The notes beneath the pieces are model-generated. The model did no database searches. It was not told the DNA's origin and saw only the letters and a program-made list of their open reading frames with translations. Source: Alphaproteobacteria bacterium (GTDB taxonomy: Bacteria > Pseudomonadota > Alphaproteobacteria > UBA3830). Taken from it: a stretch of DNA of 5,729 bases. The DNA lies in contig BNWJ01000089.1 in assembly GCA_025998735.1 (NCBI GenBank), positions 1-5,729 on the forward strand, read 5' to 3'. The translations under genes were made by a program, and so were the position numbers. Position 1 is the first letter of the stretch. Every line of letters starts with the position of its first letter. Positions 5,606-5,729 of this stretch are shown here, one piece after another.

Positions 5606-5686
5606 ATCGCGGTAGACGGGGTACGGCTTTGGCGGCCGTCCCCACCCCGCACGGAACCGTGCTGGCGGATTTCCCGCACACGGCTC
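5606..5686 (-). ncRNA. Group II intron domains V and VI
   Basis: Domain V spans 5686-5654 (33 bases). GAGCCGTG pairs with CACGGTTC in the lower stem, with the AGC catalytic triad at bases 2-4, a 2-base bulge (AG) on the 3' side, and an upper stem GCGG/CCGC capped by GAAAT. Domain VI spans 5653-5606: ACGGC/GCCGT and GGGG/CCCC stack around a 7-base loop. The sequence ends CTACCGCGAT, placing an A (complement of 5613) seven bases before the last stretch, the usual position of the branch-point adenosine. Domain V is one base shorter than the usual 34 and has a 5-base tip instead of a clean GNRA tetraloop. Confidence 0.78.
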
Positions 5687-5729
5687 TTGATATTAGCTTT
5701 GGATTTTGCTCCTATGTGCCAGCTTATCG
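5606..5729 (-). mobile_element. 3' end of a bacterial group II intron, running off the window
   Basis: Read on the minus strand, the sequence carries domain V followed directly by domain VI and a 3' terminus ending in AT, the AY end expected of group II introns. The intron continues past 5729, so its reverse transcriptase/maturase gene, if present, and its 5' splice site are not visible. The 3' exon starts at 5605 and reads toward the palindrome at 5505-5596. The GC-rich sequence differs from the AT-leaning surroundings, in keeping with acquisition by retrohoming or retrotransposition. Intron class cannot be assigned from this end alone. Confidence 0.82.

Overview
The window looks like a piece of an AT-leaning alphaproteobacterial chromosome, probably from a host-associated or intracellular lineage (Holosporales- or Rickettsiales-like). 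This rests on three things: a HemY of the TPR plus C-terminal zinc-ribbon type; the gene order rpsF-rpsR-DUF2232 followed by an alphaproteobacterial-type tandem SH3 protein; and intergenic DNA full of short palindromic repeats plus a group II intron end. The taxonomic placement is inference from gene content and base composition.

Layout. Positions 1-222 (minus) hold the start of a gene that runs off the left edge and a very short possible ORF coupled to the end of hemY. Positions 215-1489 (minus) encode HemY. Positions 1490-1986 contain no convincing gene but three consecutive inverted-repeat elements of about 70-105 bp that resemble MITEs or collapsed insertion sequences. Positions 1987-2886 (minus) encode an unrecognised exported protein with a proline/alanine-rich tandem repeat and six cysteines outside its signal peptide. 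Positions 2887-3290 form a divergent regulatory interval with a perfect TATAAT box and an 11-bp hairpin upstream of rpsF. Positions 3291-5455 (plus) form a tight operon: rpsF (S6), rpsR (S18), a multi-pass DUF2232 membrane protein and an exported or membrane-anchored tandem SH3 protein. Positions 5456-5605 hold a 92-bp dispersed-type palindrome. Positions 5606-5729 (minus) are the 3' end of a group II intron (domains V and VI) that continues beyond the window.

How the genes fit together. The plus-strand operon couples two small-subunit ribosomal proteins, which pair on 16S rRNA, with two envelope proteins. In many bacteria rplI (L9) closes this operon, but here repeats and an intron occupy the downstream region. 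On the minus strand, HemY is an inner-membrane TPR scaffold linked by family knowledge to haem synthesis. The exported repeat protein upstream of it is separated by the repeat cluster and is probably an independent, lineage-specific accessory gene.

The least ordinary content is the repeat-bearing exported protein, the cluster of three palindromic elements, and the intron end lying 9 bp from a fourth palindrome. I found no evidence for a complete new multi-gene system.
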